Shown here: piece by piece, positions 24,201-31,178 of the stretch
How the letters are laid out: the number at the start of each line of letters is the position of its first letter
How positions within the stretch are numbered: the stretch's first letter is position 1
Origin: Phoronis australis
Lineage: Eukaryota; Phoronida; Phoronidae
Length of the DNA stretch: 64,000 bases
Assembly (NCBI GenBank): GCA_002633005.1
Contig: NMRA01000078.1
Location: forward strand, 505,868 to 569,867
Reading direction: 5' to 3'
The notes under the pieces: model-generated
Databases searched by the model: none
What the model was told of the DNA's origin: nothing
What the model saw: the letters and a program-made list of their open reading frames with translations, nothing else
Program-made: the position numbers and the translations under genes

Positions 24201-25222
24201 TAGGCTTGTTCAGGTGAGTACAGTTACCGCCACCTGTGGGTGGCAGGTTGTAGGTGATACTGTTCATGTCATGGGTTGACAATGAAATTTGATTATAATG
24301 CAAAAACAGACCTACAGGAAAGCAAAAATTGTTGGTGGGGGAGGGGCACTCTGAAAATATGCTGAACCTGGTCACTACTACTTGTACAATTCCCTCAATC
24401 TTTCACCACCTCCAGTTTGTTCATGGCATCATGCACGTGGTTTATCAGCTTTTTGTAATTTTGGATGCTATGTCGATCACTTTATATGTACTGTTGAAAA
24501 CTCTGTTTGTGAGATTGTCCCTTTTGTTGATCATATTGTTCATAAGACCATGAGGTTTATTGATCACATTTTTTGTTATAGAGCACGTGATGTGGTGAGC
24601 ACTCTGTTTATGAAACCAAATACTGAACTAGTCCCTTCGTTTAGAAAACAGTGCAATGTGTTGATCAGTGAACAAATGTCTTCTTTATTGGACTACAAGC
24701 TTTGTTGATCTCTTTGTTCATAAGACTTAACGATGTGTTATTTGTTCATTAGAGTTCACATGGTTTGTTGATCACTTTGTTCATTGGACTACTTGCTTAT
24801 GATCTGTTCACAAGACCACATGGTATGTTAATTGTTCATGAAAGGTTATTTGGTGAATGAATCACTTTGTTCAGTGAATCATATGCAATGATAATGTTGC
24901 TCATAAGACGGTAATGGTCTGATTTAACATACCCGAATTTTGAGAACCAGTTTTTTCCACTGAATAACAGGCATCAAACTGGTTCTCAAAATACAGGCAT
25001 GTTCTACCAGGTTATTGCCCATAAGACTAATCGGTGTTGTAGGTGAATGACGTGAAGCTGGATAACCTTGACTGTCGACAGGCCGTGCATCTGATAGGGC
25101 AGTGTGGACACCAGGTGGCGCTTGTGATAGCACGCCAGTCTGAGGGCAAGGAAGGGAATCATTCAACAGAGCTGTGGGATAGGGATGAGCTATGCAGTGT
25201 GCAGTCACTGAAGACGGTGTGA
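213..25222 (+). CDS. GRIP1: GRIP-family seven-PDZ scaffold protein, 3' part of gene (19 exons, 5' end outside window)
   Basis: Exons: 213-276, 2648-2793, 6410-6572, 8471-8616, 9716-9863, 11241-11417, 11781-11926, 12644-12769, 13516-13687, 14923-15062, 15792-15869, 17893-17962, 18633-18775, 19090-19231, 19755-19894, 20641-20675, 21929-22031, 23507-24213, 25043-25222. I checked that every junction has GT-AG borders and keeps frame; the result is 1007 residues plus a stop. Domains in order: PDZ1 (partial), PDZ2, PDZ3, a linker, PDZ4, PDZ5, PDZ6, a long linker, PDZ7. Family-specific words include [72 protein letters not shown] and VTLYKDS. Known for vertebrate GRIPs: PDZ4-5 binds AMPA receptor GluA2/3 tails, PDZ6 binds Eph/ephrin and liprin tails, and the PDZ6-7 linker binds kinesin-1. 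That these partners hold here is inference. One invertebrate gene is expected to be co-orthologous to GRIP1 and GRIP2. Confidence 0.94.
277..2647 (+). other. GRIP intron 1, no recognised element
   Basis: AT-rich intron with canonical borders. I see no coding similarity and no clear repeat in it. Confidence 0.6.
2648..2793 (+). CDS. GRIP1: GRIP exon 2: second half of PDZ1
   Basis: Acceptor ttccag before 2648 and donor gtaagta at 2794. It encodes [17 protein letters not shown] through [13 protein letters not shown], the end of PDZ1. It enters in phase 2 and leaves in phase 1. Confidence 0.93.
4144..5830 (+). mobile_element. Degenerate non-LTR retrotransposon (LINE) in GRIP intron 2
   Basis: Reverse-transcriptase pieces lie in order in shifting frames. 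They are [16 protein letters not shown] and [13 protein letters not shown] then NYHPIT (4260-4420), GFRSGNST (about 4510), [20 protein letters not shown] (about 4600-4670), LYINDLP and YADDTA (about 4790-4860), then [18 protein letters not shown] and LERLQHQAA (5205-5320). A Cys-rich C-terminal stretch ([10 protein letters not shown]) follows near 5780. The catalytic YADD remains, but stops and frameshifts kill the element. The motif style resembles the CR1/L2/Rex/Jockey assemblage; clade assignment is inference. It lies in the same sense as the host gene. The rest of intron 2 (2794-4143, 5831-6409) shows nothing clear, though the element's 3' tail may run to about 6260. Confidence 0.82.
6410..6572 (+). 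CDS. GRIP1: GRIP exon 3: first half of PDZ2
   Basis: Acceptor caccttcag and donor gtaagt. It encodes [21 protein letters not shown] through [12 protein letters not shown] is the GLGF-type carboxylate loop. It joins exon 2 without a break in frame. Confidence 0.93.
8014..8310 (-). mobile_element. Penelope-like element fragment, end of GIY-YIG domain
   Basis: The minus strand reads [20 protein letters not shown], then [13 protein letters not shown] and a final LSRM. This fits the C-terminal signature of Penelope-like retroelement endonuclease domains (H...GH.FD...I...E...KR...EA...R). Upstream in other frames are VQCKD and ETKQF, consistent with a frameshifted GIY-YIG core. It is inserted antisense in GRIP intron 3. 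The remainder of that intron (6573-8013, 8311-8470) holds nothing I recognise. Confidence 0.6.
8471..8616 (+). CDS. GRIP1: GRIP exon 4: second half of PDZ2
   Basis: Acceptor gctaccag and donor gtgagc. It encodes [19 protein letters not shown] through IEYDVSVM, the helix B and last strand of PDZ2, in phase with exons 3 and 5. Confidence 0.93.
8617..9715 (+). other. GRIP intron 4, no recognised element
   Basis: Plain intronic sequence; no coding or repeat structure seen. Confidence 0.55.
9716..9863 (+). CDS. GRIP1: GRIP exon 5: first half of PDZ3
   Basis: Acceptor tgtttcag and donor gtatgt. It encodes [27 protein letters not shown] and [11 protein letters not shown]. The peptide-binding loop is SLGI. 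Confidence 0.93.
9864..11240 (+). other. GRIP intron 5, short internal duplication only
   Basis: Around 10070-10102 the word ggtggctgtcaa occurs twice, flanked by caccacc words. Otherwise I see nothing. A 126-codon open frame at 10617-10997 has no protein character. Confidence 0.5.
11241..11417 (+). CDS. GRIP1: GRIP exon 6: second half of PDZ3
   Basis: Acceptor cttatcag and donor gtaaac. It encodes [20 protein letters not shown] through [13 protein letters not shown] and runs into the linker after PDZ3. Confidence 0.93.
11781..11926 (+). CDS. GRIP1: GRIP exon 7: linker between PDZ3 and PDZ4
   Basis: Acceptor atttccag and donor gtaggaat. The translation is low in conservation and rich in Ser, Pro, Gly and Arg ([28 protein letters not shown]). 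It is supported by exact phase fit on both sides. Confidence 0.82.
11927..13515 (+). other. GRIP introns 7 and 8 (around exon 8), nothing recognised
   Basis: Apart from exon 8 at 12644-12769, no feature is visible. Intron 6 (11418-11780) is equally plain. Confidence 0.5.
12644..12769 (+). CDS. GRIP1: GRIP exon 8: linker with conserved TLPR motif
   Basis: Acceptor atcaccag and donor gtaagt. It encodes [21 protein letters not shown], which matches the TLPRSLYS...MMRRR stretch of vertebrate GRIP between PDZ3 and PDZ4. Confidence 0.87.
13516..13687 (+). CDS. GRIP1: GRIP exon 9: first half of PDZ4
   Basis: Acceptor ttgtacag and donor gtatgg. It encodes [20 protein letters not shown], then [19 protein letters not shown] is the binding loop. 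In vertebrate GRIP, PDZ4 mainly stabilises PDZ5. Confidence 0.93.
13688..14922 (+). other. GRIP intron 9, nothing recognised
   Basis: Several short open frames are present but have no domain-like composition. Intron 10 (15063-15791) is likewise empty. Confidence 0.5.
14923..15062 (+). CDS. GRIP1: GRIP exon 10: second half of PDZ4
   Basis: Acceptor atttccag and donor gtaaga. It encodes [20 protein letters not shown] through [10 protein letters not shown], closely matching the family's PDZ4 end. Confidence 0.93.
15792..15869 (+). CDS. GRIP1: GRIP exon 11: start of PDZ5
   Basis: Acceptor tttttcag and donor gtaagt. It encodes [18 protein letters not shown] and TDLGLSIK. The IPSSGxFxVKL word is diagnostic of GRIP PDZ5, the AMPA-receptor-binding domain in vertebrates. 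Confidence 0.92.
15870..17892 (+). other. GRIP intron 11 with TTTCCGC-rich patch and one fold-back element
   Basis: At 16160-16265 the word tttccgc recurs about six times. A minus-strand open frame (16220-16447) lies beside it and may be a decayed mobile-element fragment, which I cannot name. A 50-base fold-back repeat lies at 17098-17147. Confidence 0.4.
17098..17147. repeat. Fold-back repeat, copy 1 of 2
   Basis: Arms gaaccagttt and aaactggttc surround a loop of about 24 bases that is nearly identical to the copy at 24937-24992. The left arm is shorter here because of mutations. Confidence 0.7.
17893..17962 (+). CDS. GRIP1: GRIP exon 12: middle of PDZ5
   Basis: Acceptor tgttttcag and donor gttggt, a weak donor. 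It encodes [23 protein letters not shown]. This short exon is needed to bridge exons 11 and 13 in frame. Confidence 0.85.
18633..18775 (+). CDS. GRIP1: GRIP exon 13: end of PDZ5
   Basis: Acceptor ttctcttag and donor gtaaaa. It encodes [20 protein letters not shown] through [12 protein letters not shown], very close to vertebrate GRIP. Confidence 0.93.
19090..19231 (+). CDS. GRIP1: GRIP exon 14: first half of PDZ6
   Basis: Acceptor tgtttgcag and donor gtaaag. It encodes [19 protein letters not shown], then [21 protein letters not shown] is the binding loop. The last 45 bases are echoed by a minisatellite in the next intron. Confidence 0.94.
19238..19432 (+). repeat. Minisatellite derived from the 3' end of GRIP exon 14
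   Basis: About four diverged units of roughly 46-63 bases follow the exon 14 donor. Each carries a version of gtgtcag...atcag..aaggggtgtg...ccagg. The unit at about 19341-19388 aligns to exon bases 19194-19239 and even copies the splice donor (ccaggtgaaag versus ccaggtaaag). The rest of intron 14 is plain. Confidence 0.65.
19755..19894 (+). CDS. GRIP1: GRIP exon 15: second half of PDZ6
   Basis: Acceptor gctttcag and donor gttagt. It encodes [19 protein letters not shown] through [12 protein letters not shown], completing PDZ6. Confidence 0.93.
19895..20640 (+). other. GRIP intron 15, nothing recognised
   Basis: AT-rich intronic sequence without visible repeats or coding similarity. Introns 12 (17963-18632) and 13 (18776-19089) are also plain. 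Confidence 0.5.
20641..20675 (+). CDS. GRIP1: GRIP exon 16: 35-base linker micro-exon
   Basis: Acceptor atgttttag and donor gtaaaa. It encodes [12 protein letters not shown]. The exon is small and not conserved. It is accepted because it converts the phase-1 exit of exon 15 into the phase-0 entry of exon 17. It may be alternatively used, but skipping it would break the frame. Confidence 0.65.
20993..21118. repeat. Head-to-head Penelope-like element tails (inverted repeat, about 41-base arms)
   Basis: The stretch at 20993-21033, containing caagaatggatcaactgaaa, is the reverse complement of 21078-21118. The same tail sequence, including tttcagttgatccattcttg and the tgttgacaaagga-type word before it, ends the Penelope-like element at 56 kb. 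The left side is therefore an antisense tail of about 80 bases fused to a sense tail. Confidence 0.7.
21118..21202 (+). repeat. Dispersed repeat, copy shared with 38389-38456
   Basis: About 70-85 bases (tcatttcatgaaccaatagt, then atctggatcgccttatttag and tttcagatatattttctacg) recur on the opposite strand upstream of lectin unit 3. Both copies are open in one frame and share [14 protein letters not shown], but no larger protein is visible. Confidence 0.65.
21282..21347 (-). repeat. tRNA-derived SINE head
   Basis: The minus strand has an A-box-like ggctcactggactagag (21323-21339) and a B-box-like ggttcaaactc (21285-21295) at tRNA-like spacing. The whole does not fold as an intact tRNA, so I read it as the head of a tRNA-derived SINE. 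The rest of intron 16 (20676-21928) adds nothing else. Confidence 0.5.
21929..22031 (+). CDS. GRIP1: GRIP exon 17: linker with [10 protein letters not shown] motif
   Basis: Acceptor attttcag and donor gtacgt. It encodes [20 protein letters not shown]. The word [10 protein letters not shown] is identical in the vertebrate GRIP PDZ6-PDZ7 linker, where the kinesin-binding segment also lies. Confidence 0.92.
23267..23425 (+). repeat. Minisatellite in GRIP intron 17
   Basis: About four units of 35-50 bases share gtgaaaccgttattctgtat and atagtgaatat. It lies 80 bases before the acceptor of the largest exon. The rest of intron 17 (22032-23266) shows nothing clear. Confidence 0.7.
23507..24213 (+). 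CDS. GRIP1: GRIP exon 18: long linker and first half of PDZ7
   Basis: This 707-base exon, the largest of the gene, has acceptor gttttcag and donor gtgagt. About 175 residues are Ser-rich and probably disordered. They are followed by PDZ7: [20 protein letters not shown], then [15 protein letters not shown] and PYDRLVQ. DFGF is the binding loop. PDZ7 lacks the intron found inside PDZ1-6 and is split later, in phase 0. Confidence 0.94.
24520..24915 (+). repeat. Diverged minisatellite in GRIP intron 18
   Basis: Words such as tttgttcataagac, ttgttgatcactttgttcat and acatggt recur at irregular 35-70 base spacing. Decay is heavy, so unit borders are uncertain. Confidence 0.55.
24937..24992. repeat. 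Fold-back repeat, copy 2 of 2 (perfect 17-base arms)
   Basis: attttgagaaccagttt at 24937-24953 is the exact reverse complement of aaactggttctcaaaat at 24976-24992. It sits about 50 bases before the last GRIP exon, close to its acceptor region. Confidence 0.75.
25043..25222 (+). CDS. GRIP1: GRIP exon 19: end of PDZ7 and C-terminus
   Basis: Acceptor gtgttgtag; ends at tga 25220-25222. It encodes [19 protein letters not shown], then [10 protein letters not shown] and an acidic tail ending in SLKTV. The match to the GRIP PDZ7 end (VNxV, D-C, L-V-I-x-R) is clear. Confidence 0.92.
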   Translation: MNDVKLDNLDCRQAVHLIGQCGHQVALVIARQSEGKEGNHSTELWDRDELCSVQSLKTV

Positions 25223-27415
25223 TCACATGATATATGGCTGGGACATAGGCGCACAACATGCCCTACAGAGGGCAGGCCTGATTGGTTTTGAGAAGTGACT
25301 GTAGTGGTGGGAAATCTTGTCTTTCAATGTCTTTTATACCGAGGTGAAAATGGGTTACAACGTTAGGACTTAACAAAGTTATCTTTAACACCAGAGCAAG
25401 AGGCAATTTCTTCTATTGTGATTCTAGTCCAAAGTTTTTTATAGTGTATATTTTCCAGAAAAATAAAGTTAACACAGAGAATCTGCTCAGAAAGTGCTAG
25501 AAGCAAAAGTGTGAGTCATATTCATAGCTGCAGTTAACCTATTAATGAAGGGGATTGTGGGATTGCCCATTTGTTGGTTGGTGATTTGTCTAGACTTAAA
25601 TTTGTGCAAGCTTTAATTCTTTTTTATTGGGATGTCTGTAAAGATGCCTAACACTCAAGTTAAGCAACATAGCCGGCTGTGAGAGGAAAGGGGGAGGGGA
25701 CAAAAGCATGGTTTGTGGACCTTAAACTTTGTTCTTTCACATTCCTCCTGTTGTTACAGTTAAGGGTGCCAATAGCAATGAATCCCAAAAATGAATCACT
25801 TGGAATCATAATGGTTCAGGCAGAAGTGAACCTCAACTGCAACAACGACCCCCCCATTACATCTCCTACCCCCTCACAATCATTGTCATTACTGTCGAAG
25901 TATTAGTATTAGTATTAGGAAACATTTTCAGAGGTTTCAGCCTTCCAGACAGTCATCATCAGTACTGGATTATCCATCAAGTTCAGGCCAGTGGAGATGA
26001 AGAGCTGGATCTCTTATGTGACAGTTAGCGGAGCTGACAGCTGAAGTCAAAGCATGGAAATACAACCCCAACAGAATGATTGAACTAGCTGTTGGCAAGT
26101 TCATTCATTTTTTTGCCTTGGCTTGTGCTATGAGCTCTACTAATTTTATTTTTAGGCAACCAGCTGAGCTCATAGCTCTTGGTCTGCCCTGGGCTTAATT
26201 AAGTTGCAGTTTAGTGTCCTCTTAGAAAAGAGGACCCACCTTATAGTCTCAGTGGCCTCTGAAACTCTAAAAGGTTGTGTCAAGCAGGAGCCTGGAAATT
26301 GTAACAAGCTTGGGCAGCTCAAATTACTAGGACCCCTGAGTTTTGTTTATAGTTTAGGGCCCCCGAGAAACCTTGAACCAGTGCTGGTGATTATTTAAAA
26401 TGAAGCAACTTAGCCTTGTTCAAGGCTGTGGTCTGTAGACTCAAGAGACTGTCAAGAAAAGCTAGTGTGATCAGGTGCTTTGCATGGCAGTATCTCGTGA
26501 AGACTTTCGTGATCTAGCTACCCTTTTCACGAGATTCGTGCATCTACGGAACGCAGTGTAGGTAGGCTTTTGTTGATGGTGCTTCCCCCTGGTGAGAAGT
26601 TGTGATTGTGCATTGGTCAACACTGAGGCTTCATGTCACTTGTATGAGTTATAATTAATTATCTTGCAATATACCTAAATATATTATGTTGATAGTTCAG
26701 GACTTGTCATTGTGGGAGTTCAGGTTAAGGTTAGGATCCAAGAGAAATGTCCGTACCTGGTTGTCTTCGGAACATGGAATCTCAGAAATGGCTTTTTGGA
26801 TTCACATGAAACTTTCAGTCACCTTACTTCATGCGCTGTTTTCCAAAGTGTTCAAACGAAATGTTTTCAAAGTGTTCCAGTTTTTGCATAAGAGGCTATC
26901 AAAATAGGTCTTCTATGGTTTCATGAACAGGGCAAAAGTTGCACAAAACGGAACAAAACTTGAGAAAACAGTAACAACCCTTAAAATAGTTTGGGACATA
27001 ATTTGTGGACATCAGCTTTTGAGATGATGATAGTTATAAAACATGTGAAACGCCGTGCGATTATGTTGTACACAAAAAATAGAACAAGTCCGTAGATAAC
27101 AAAGTTGTATTTAAAATGCTTACTTGTTTGACATTTTAAATATTTTTTGTACAAACAAGCTTCTCAAAATACTCAACTCGTTGTCGTCTGCTTGGAACAT
27201 GTTTGCATTGTATGAAGTGTTTCTCTAACACACCATGGAAATTTTCCACAAACTAGTTCCTCAAACCACCATTACAAATACAAGATCATCTTGTTAGTTG
27301 TCCAGTTGAACTAAACCTTAACTTCGCCGTTATGACTCTGTACAGACAACTCTCCTGGGGCTGATACACAGACATTAGTCAGCGCTCGACATGTTGAGCT
27401 GCAGGCATTATTTGC
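25223..27415. other. GRIP 3' UTR and spacer between GRIP and the lectin array
   Basis: After the poly(A) signal at 25462 I find no gene. Short open frames here lack domain features. Confidence 0.5.
25462..25467 (+). terminator. AATAAA polyadenylation signal of the GRIP gene
   Basis: First AATAAA downstream of the GRIP stop codon, 240 bases after it. It implies a short 3' UTR. A longer alternative end cannot be excluded. Confidence 0.55.
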
Positions 27416-27430
27416 GGGGGGGGGGGGGGG
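27416..27430 (+). repeat. G15 homopolymer
   Basis: Fifteen consecutive G about 380 bases upstream of the lectin 1 start codon. Confidence 0.9.
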
Positions 27431-27650
27431 TATTCTGATGTGTCCCTGGTTATACATGTATATGTCCCGTTTGCGGCATGTCGGGATTCTATGTTTCCGC
27501 AGTTCAATGTGTTCAATTTTCTGTGCATCAGACCTGGTTCTGTGTTTTAAAAAACGCAATGCATTTCGGGTGATTGGAAAATCACACCGAAGCACACTCG
27601 GTCCTGACAACGGGGAAAATAATATGCCGGGTAGCCTAAGGACGGACCTA

Positions 27651-27701
27651 CGTGACAAAAATCGCGATGTTTCTGAGATAGCGCTGTACCGTCTATATAA
27701 A
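27651..27701 (+). promoter_or_regulatory. Lectin unit 1 core promoter (conserved block plus TATA box)
   Basis: cgtgacaaaaatcgcgatg, agatagcgct and then tatataaa (27694-27701), 93 bases before the ATG. The same order of words precedes exon 1 of units 2, 3 and 6. Confidence 0.7.
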
Positions 27702-27793
27702 TACTGTGAACTGCCTGGTTACTAAAACTGCGTCACGTTCTAACTTGTCATTGTCTTAAGTATGTACAACTGAAGGAATCTAAGCGTACCAGG

Positions 27794-29727
27794 ATGTCAC
27801 CTTTGTCATTGATTTTAACTGTTGCTCTGTGTCTTCCGAGTCAATCTTTGACATTAAACAAGGGAGAAATTATTGATGACCCCCTGTTGGACATGTTCCG
27901 GAAACAGGAATTTTTGTTACAGAAGGTTGAAAAACAGGTGAGTGACTCGATCAAGCAGCTGGACAGAAAGATCACAATGCAAGCCAAGAATTTGAAGAGT
28001 GCAATTGATGATGCCAACAAATTTCTGACAGAAAAGCTATGTCCTCGTGGTTTTTTTCTAAATGATTTCGGCTGTTACAAAATCATCTTTGAGAAATTAT
28101 CGTACCATAATGCCCGTTTACGTTGCCGTCAATATCATAGTCACTTGGTTGAGGTGCAATCAAAGGACGAATACGAAGCTTTGATATTCTTGATGGATCA
28201 ACGTGGTGCACTGGAAAACAGGTGGTATCACCTCGTGGCCACTACACTTAGCTTCGGCATCTGGTTTTGGAGGGAATCCTTCAAACCCGTCACCTACACC
28301 AACTGGATAGGGCCAGGTGAAAGTCCAGCTACTCTTAATTTTTGCGTTGTATTTGAATAAAGCTGGAGTGCAAAGATACGCACAATTTTACTTGTAAAAC
28401 GGTTGCACAATGCACCGTAGTTTCACCGTAGTTTCAAAAAAAAACTTTATCGTAATCTATTTTGCGCCGGGTACGCTACGAGTAAAATAATATGAGGATT
28501 GCGAATAATGTCATTTATTATGACAAATAGATAGAACTAAATAAGACTCTGCGAACAATGTCATTTATTACGACGTACATGTAAATAGATAGAACTAAAT
28601 AAGACTCTGCGAATAATGTAATTTATTATGACGTAAGTAGATAGAACTAAATAAGACTCTGCGAATAATGTCATGTATTATGACGTAAATAGATAGAACT
28701 AAATAAGACTCTGCGAATAATGTCATTTATTATGACGTAAGTAGAAAAAAATGTAAAATCTGCATGGAAAACAACGCCACTGGCGTGTACTTGACCACGG
28801 AACTAAAATAAATGACTAAGAACTTCCTTGAGGTCCTGAAGAAAATAATCAAAGAAATGATTATAAACAAACAAAAAGCCAGAATTCCTAACAGGTTATG
28901 TGTAATATGTAAAAAAATAAAACAGGCACTCGGGATGGAGGGTGGAAAATTACAAGGGTAGACCCCCAAGGCTATAACTAAAGATGAGAATGCAAAACAA
29001 ACCCATCAGCTTGATATAAAAGAGACAGTAAATGAGTTTAACAAGCTAAATTTAATGAATTTGGTCAATTTGTGTAAAAGATGTTTAATAGAAATTCTCT
29101 CTCGCATCTCTTCGAACGAACACGTTTTTGCAAACTTCAAATATACTTGATGCAACGTCGTCGGTGTATATAAAACCAATTGAATGATATAAGAATTATA
29201 TTATCAACGTAATCAGCATTAAAGCAAACGACATCCAAGTGACTAAAACACATGCAAGAAAACTATTTATACACGCTGGGGATATACGTCATAGTAACAC
29301 GTGATTAAAGGACATACATTTAAGTATTACCGGAACTATAAACATCTGGTAGAAATTCAATACATGACACTTGACTTGTATGTGTAGACCACAAATTCCT
29401 CAAGCTACACGCGAAGCTGCTGATTTCACGATGTATTGCAAGATGCCGTATGCGAGATCAAGCTTTAAACAATGACACATAAAAGTCAGGAAAGGTTCTC
29501 TTCCAGTCCTCTCACTATAAAACTCTAGCCCCCGTATTCTCACCAAAGCAGCGCTTTGTTTCCTCGGTTTGTAGTGACTTCTTGTGCTTGCAGTTCACCA
29601 CAAGGAGAAATGTGCTCAGTTTAAGTACAGTCCTGGCGGTAGTTTCCACAAGAAATGGGACGCCGACGACTGCACAACCACGACATGCTCCGTTTGTGAA
29701 ATTCAATTGAGAAAAGTTGCATTGTAA
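27794..29727 (+). CDS. Secreted C-type lectin, unit 1 (exons 27794-28316 and 29594-29727)
   Basis: Two exons joined by a phase-1 GT-AG intron give 218 residues. Residues 1-19 form a signal peptide (LILTVALCLPSQS). Residues about 30-75 form a heptad-rich neck (DDPLLDMFRKQ, VEKQVSDSIKQLDRKI), likely oligomerising. The C-type lectin domain starts at CPRGFF. Six canonical cysteines of the long form are present, with one extra Cys in the last loop. The GGRKVNN stretch of its sisters is replaced by VATTLSFG, and the WND-type motif reads WDADDC. No EPN or QPD triplet is visible, so calcium-dependent sugar binding is doubtful. The sister genes' stop codon is Gln here, adding seven residues (QLRKVAL). 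Confidence 0.85.
28501..28745 (+). repeat. Five-unit minisatellite in the intron of lectin 1
   Basis: Units start at 28501, 28551, 28609, 28661 and 28713 (50-58 bases). Each has gcgaataatgtcatttatta, then tgacgtaa and agatagaactaaataagact. The core gtcatttattatgac is a small hairpin. Only this array member has it. The rest of the intron (28746-29593) is plain. Confidence 0.88.
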
Positions 29728-30776
29728 TTTCTCTTGTCATTGATTAGATCTATAGTTTGAATATCTTTGCTTGTGCAGAAGAATCGGTTCCACCATACTG
29801 GTTGTCATGATTCTGAAATATTAACCTAAGAACAGTGAGTGTTGTTAGTCGTAGCATACTTTGTAGACTATACTATGTACTATAGCCTATGGTCGTAGTA
29901 ATTGCATATGATTTATTGCACAGTGTTTCTGTGATCAGCAGAGTGGGTTATCATATGGTAGTAAAATTGATCAAGGTATTGTGACGGTTTTTAAATCAGT
30001 AAAAATTTCAGTAGGCCTACTAAAAACATGTATGCATAACATCATCAGACCTATGAAAAATATTAATGTCGAAAGCGCCAGAACATTGGCCTCATAATTT
30101 TCGTTACTTAATTAGATGAGGAGTGACTATTGGGCTTGCAAAGAAACGTACAGTTCGTCGTTCCTGATCAGCGTGAAGAGTATTGTCTCAAGGCCTAACG
30201 AACTGTCAGTTAACGATACGACGCCTGTATTAGTGACTTTGTTTATTTTTCTTACAACCACGAGCTTGGAATACTCGCACCCGACGCAGGATTTGTCTGC
30301 CGCCAGCTGATTGTGCAACCTGGCACTTCGTGTTTAAAGTTATTCAAATCTTATTTGGTGACTTTCATTCCAACTAATATATCAAAAAAAACAAGCTATG
30401 CAACTAGTAAAAGTAGTGTTTATATTTTCTGAAGAAAAAATATCAGAGATTATGGAAATGGACTTTACATTTAAGTGCCACGTGAACGCTTTTTTAAGTC
30501 AGAATTTCATTTTTCGTTTTTAAGAATAATACATTCATAACAGAATTACCCCTTGGTCGGTTTTAATGAAACTCTTTTTAAATGAAAACTTCGCAATTTC
30601 CCTCAAAAACGCCTTTAGGAATTTTCAGGAATTTTCGATTACCATTTAGTTTTGTTTCTATGCCAAATTAACTCGCAAAACGTAAGGTATTCTTGATATA
30701 TGGTTAACAAATGATGTATGTAGACTAAATGGGAATGTTCGGCAATCTCAGACTATGTCGCAAAATGAGAGATTGT
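29728..30776. other. 3' flank of lectin unit 1
   Basis: Contains a tract (29990-30080) resembling the 3' flanks of units 4 and 5 (gcaggccta..., atgaaaaatattaatgtcg). No gene is seen. Confidence 0.45.
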
Positions 30777-31178
30777 TTATTTGTACCTGGAGCTAAGCTC
30801 ATTTGTACGTATTCCATTGCAGTAGTTGGTATAGATGGCAATTTCAGGATAATACATATTTACACATAGAGTTGGAGTTTCCTGTCTAATATCACAAGCT
30901 TTTAACAAAAATATGGATAATCTTCTCAAAAGATTGCCAGAGCTTGTTTTGAATAGGTATTTGGCGTTTTCGATCTCAGTATACTTTCTGGATAGTTCTG
31001 GTAAAAAATTCATTTTAACATCGTTAAGTAATAAGTGTATTTCGTCTTCAATTTCTGCGCTGTTGCAAATTTCGCAAAGCCTCTCTTCCTTTGGAATGTC
31101 ATGGTGCCTACCAGTTTCTATTTTCAGTTGATGTCCGCAGCACTTGAATTTGGCTAGTATTCTACGTTGGGTCACCAA
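30777..31178 (-). mobile_element. LINE C-terminal fragment between lectin units 1 and 2
   Basis: A 133-residue minus-strand open frame contains LAKFKCCGHQLKIETGRH, then ERLCEICNSAEIEDEIHLL. This is the Cys-containing C-terminal signature seen in many invertebrate non-LTR retrotransposons (KF....H.L.IETGR......R.C..C....ED..H.L). No reverse-transcriptase core lies next to it. Confidence 0.6.

Noticed and set aside
25679-25906. 75-codon frame after the GRIP poly(A) signal
   Set aside because: No splice or domain support; spacer sequence.
28501-28745. CRISPR-like regular repeats
   Set aside because: Units are contiguous with no unique spacers, in animal DNA; a minisatellite.
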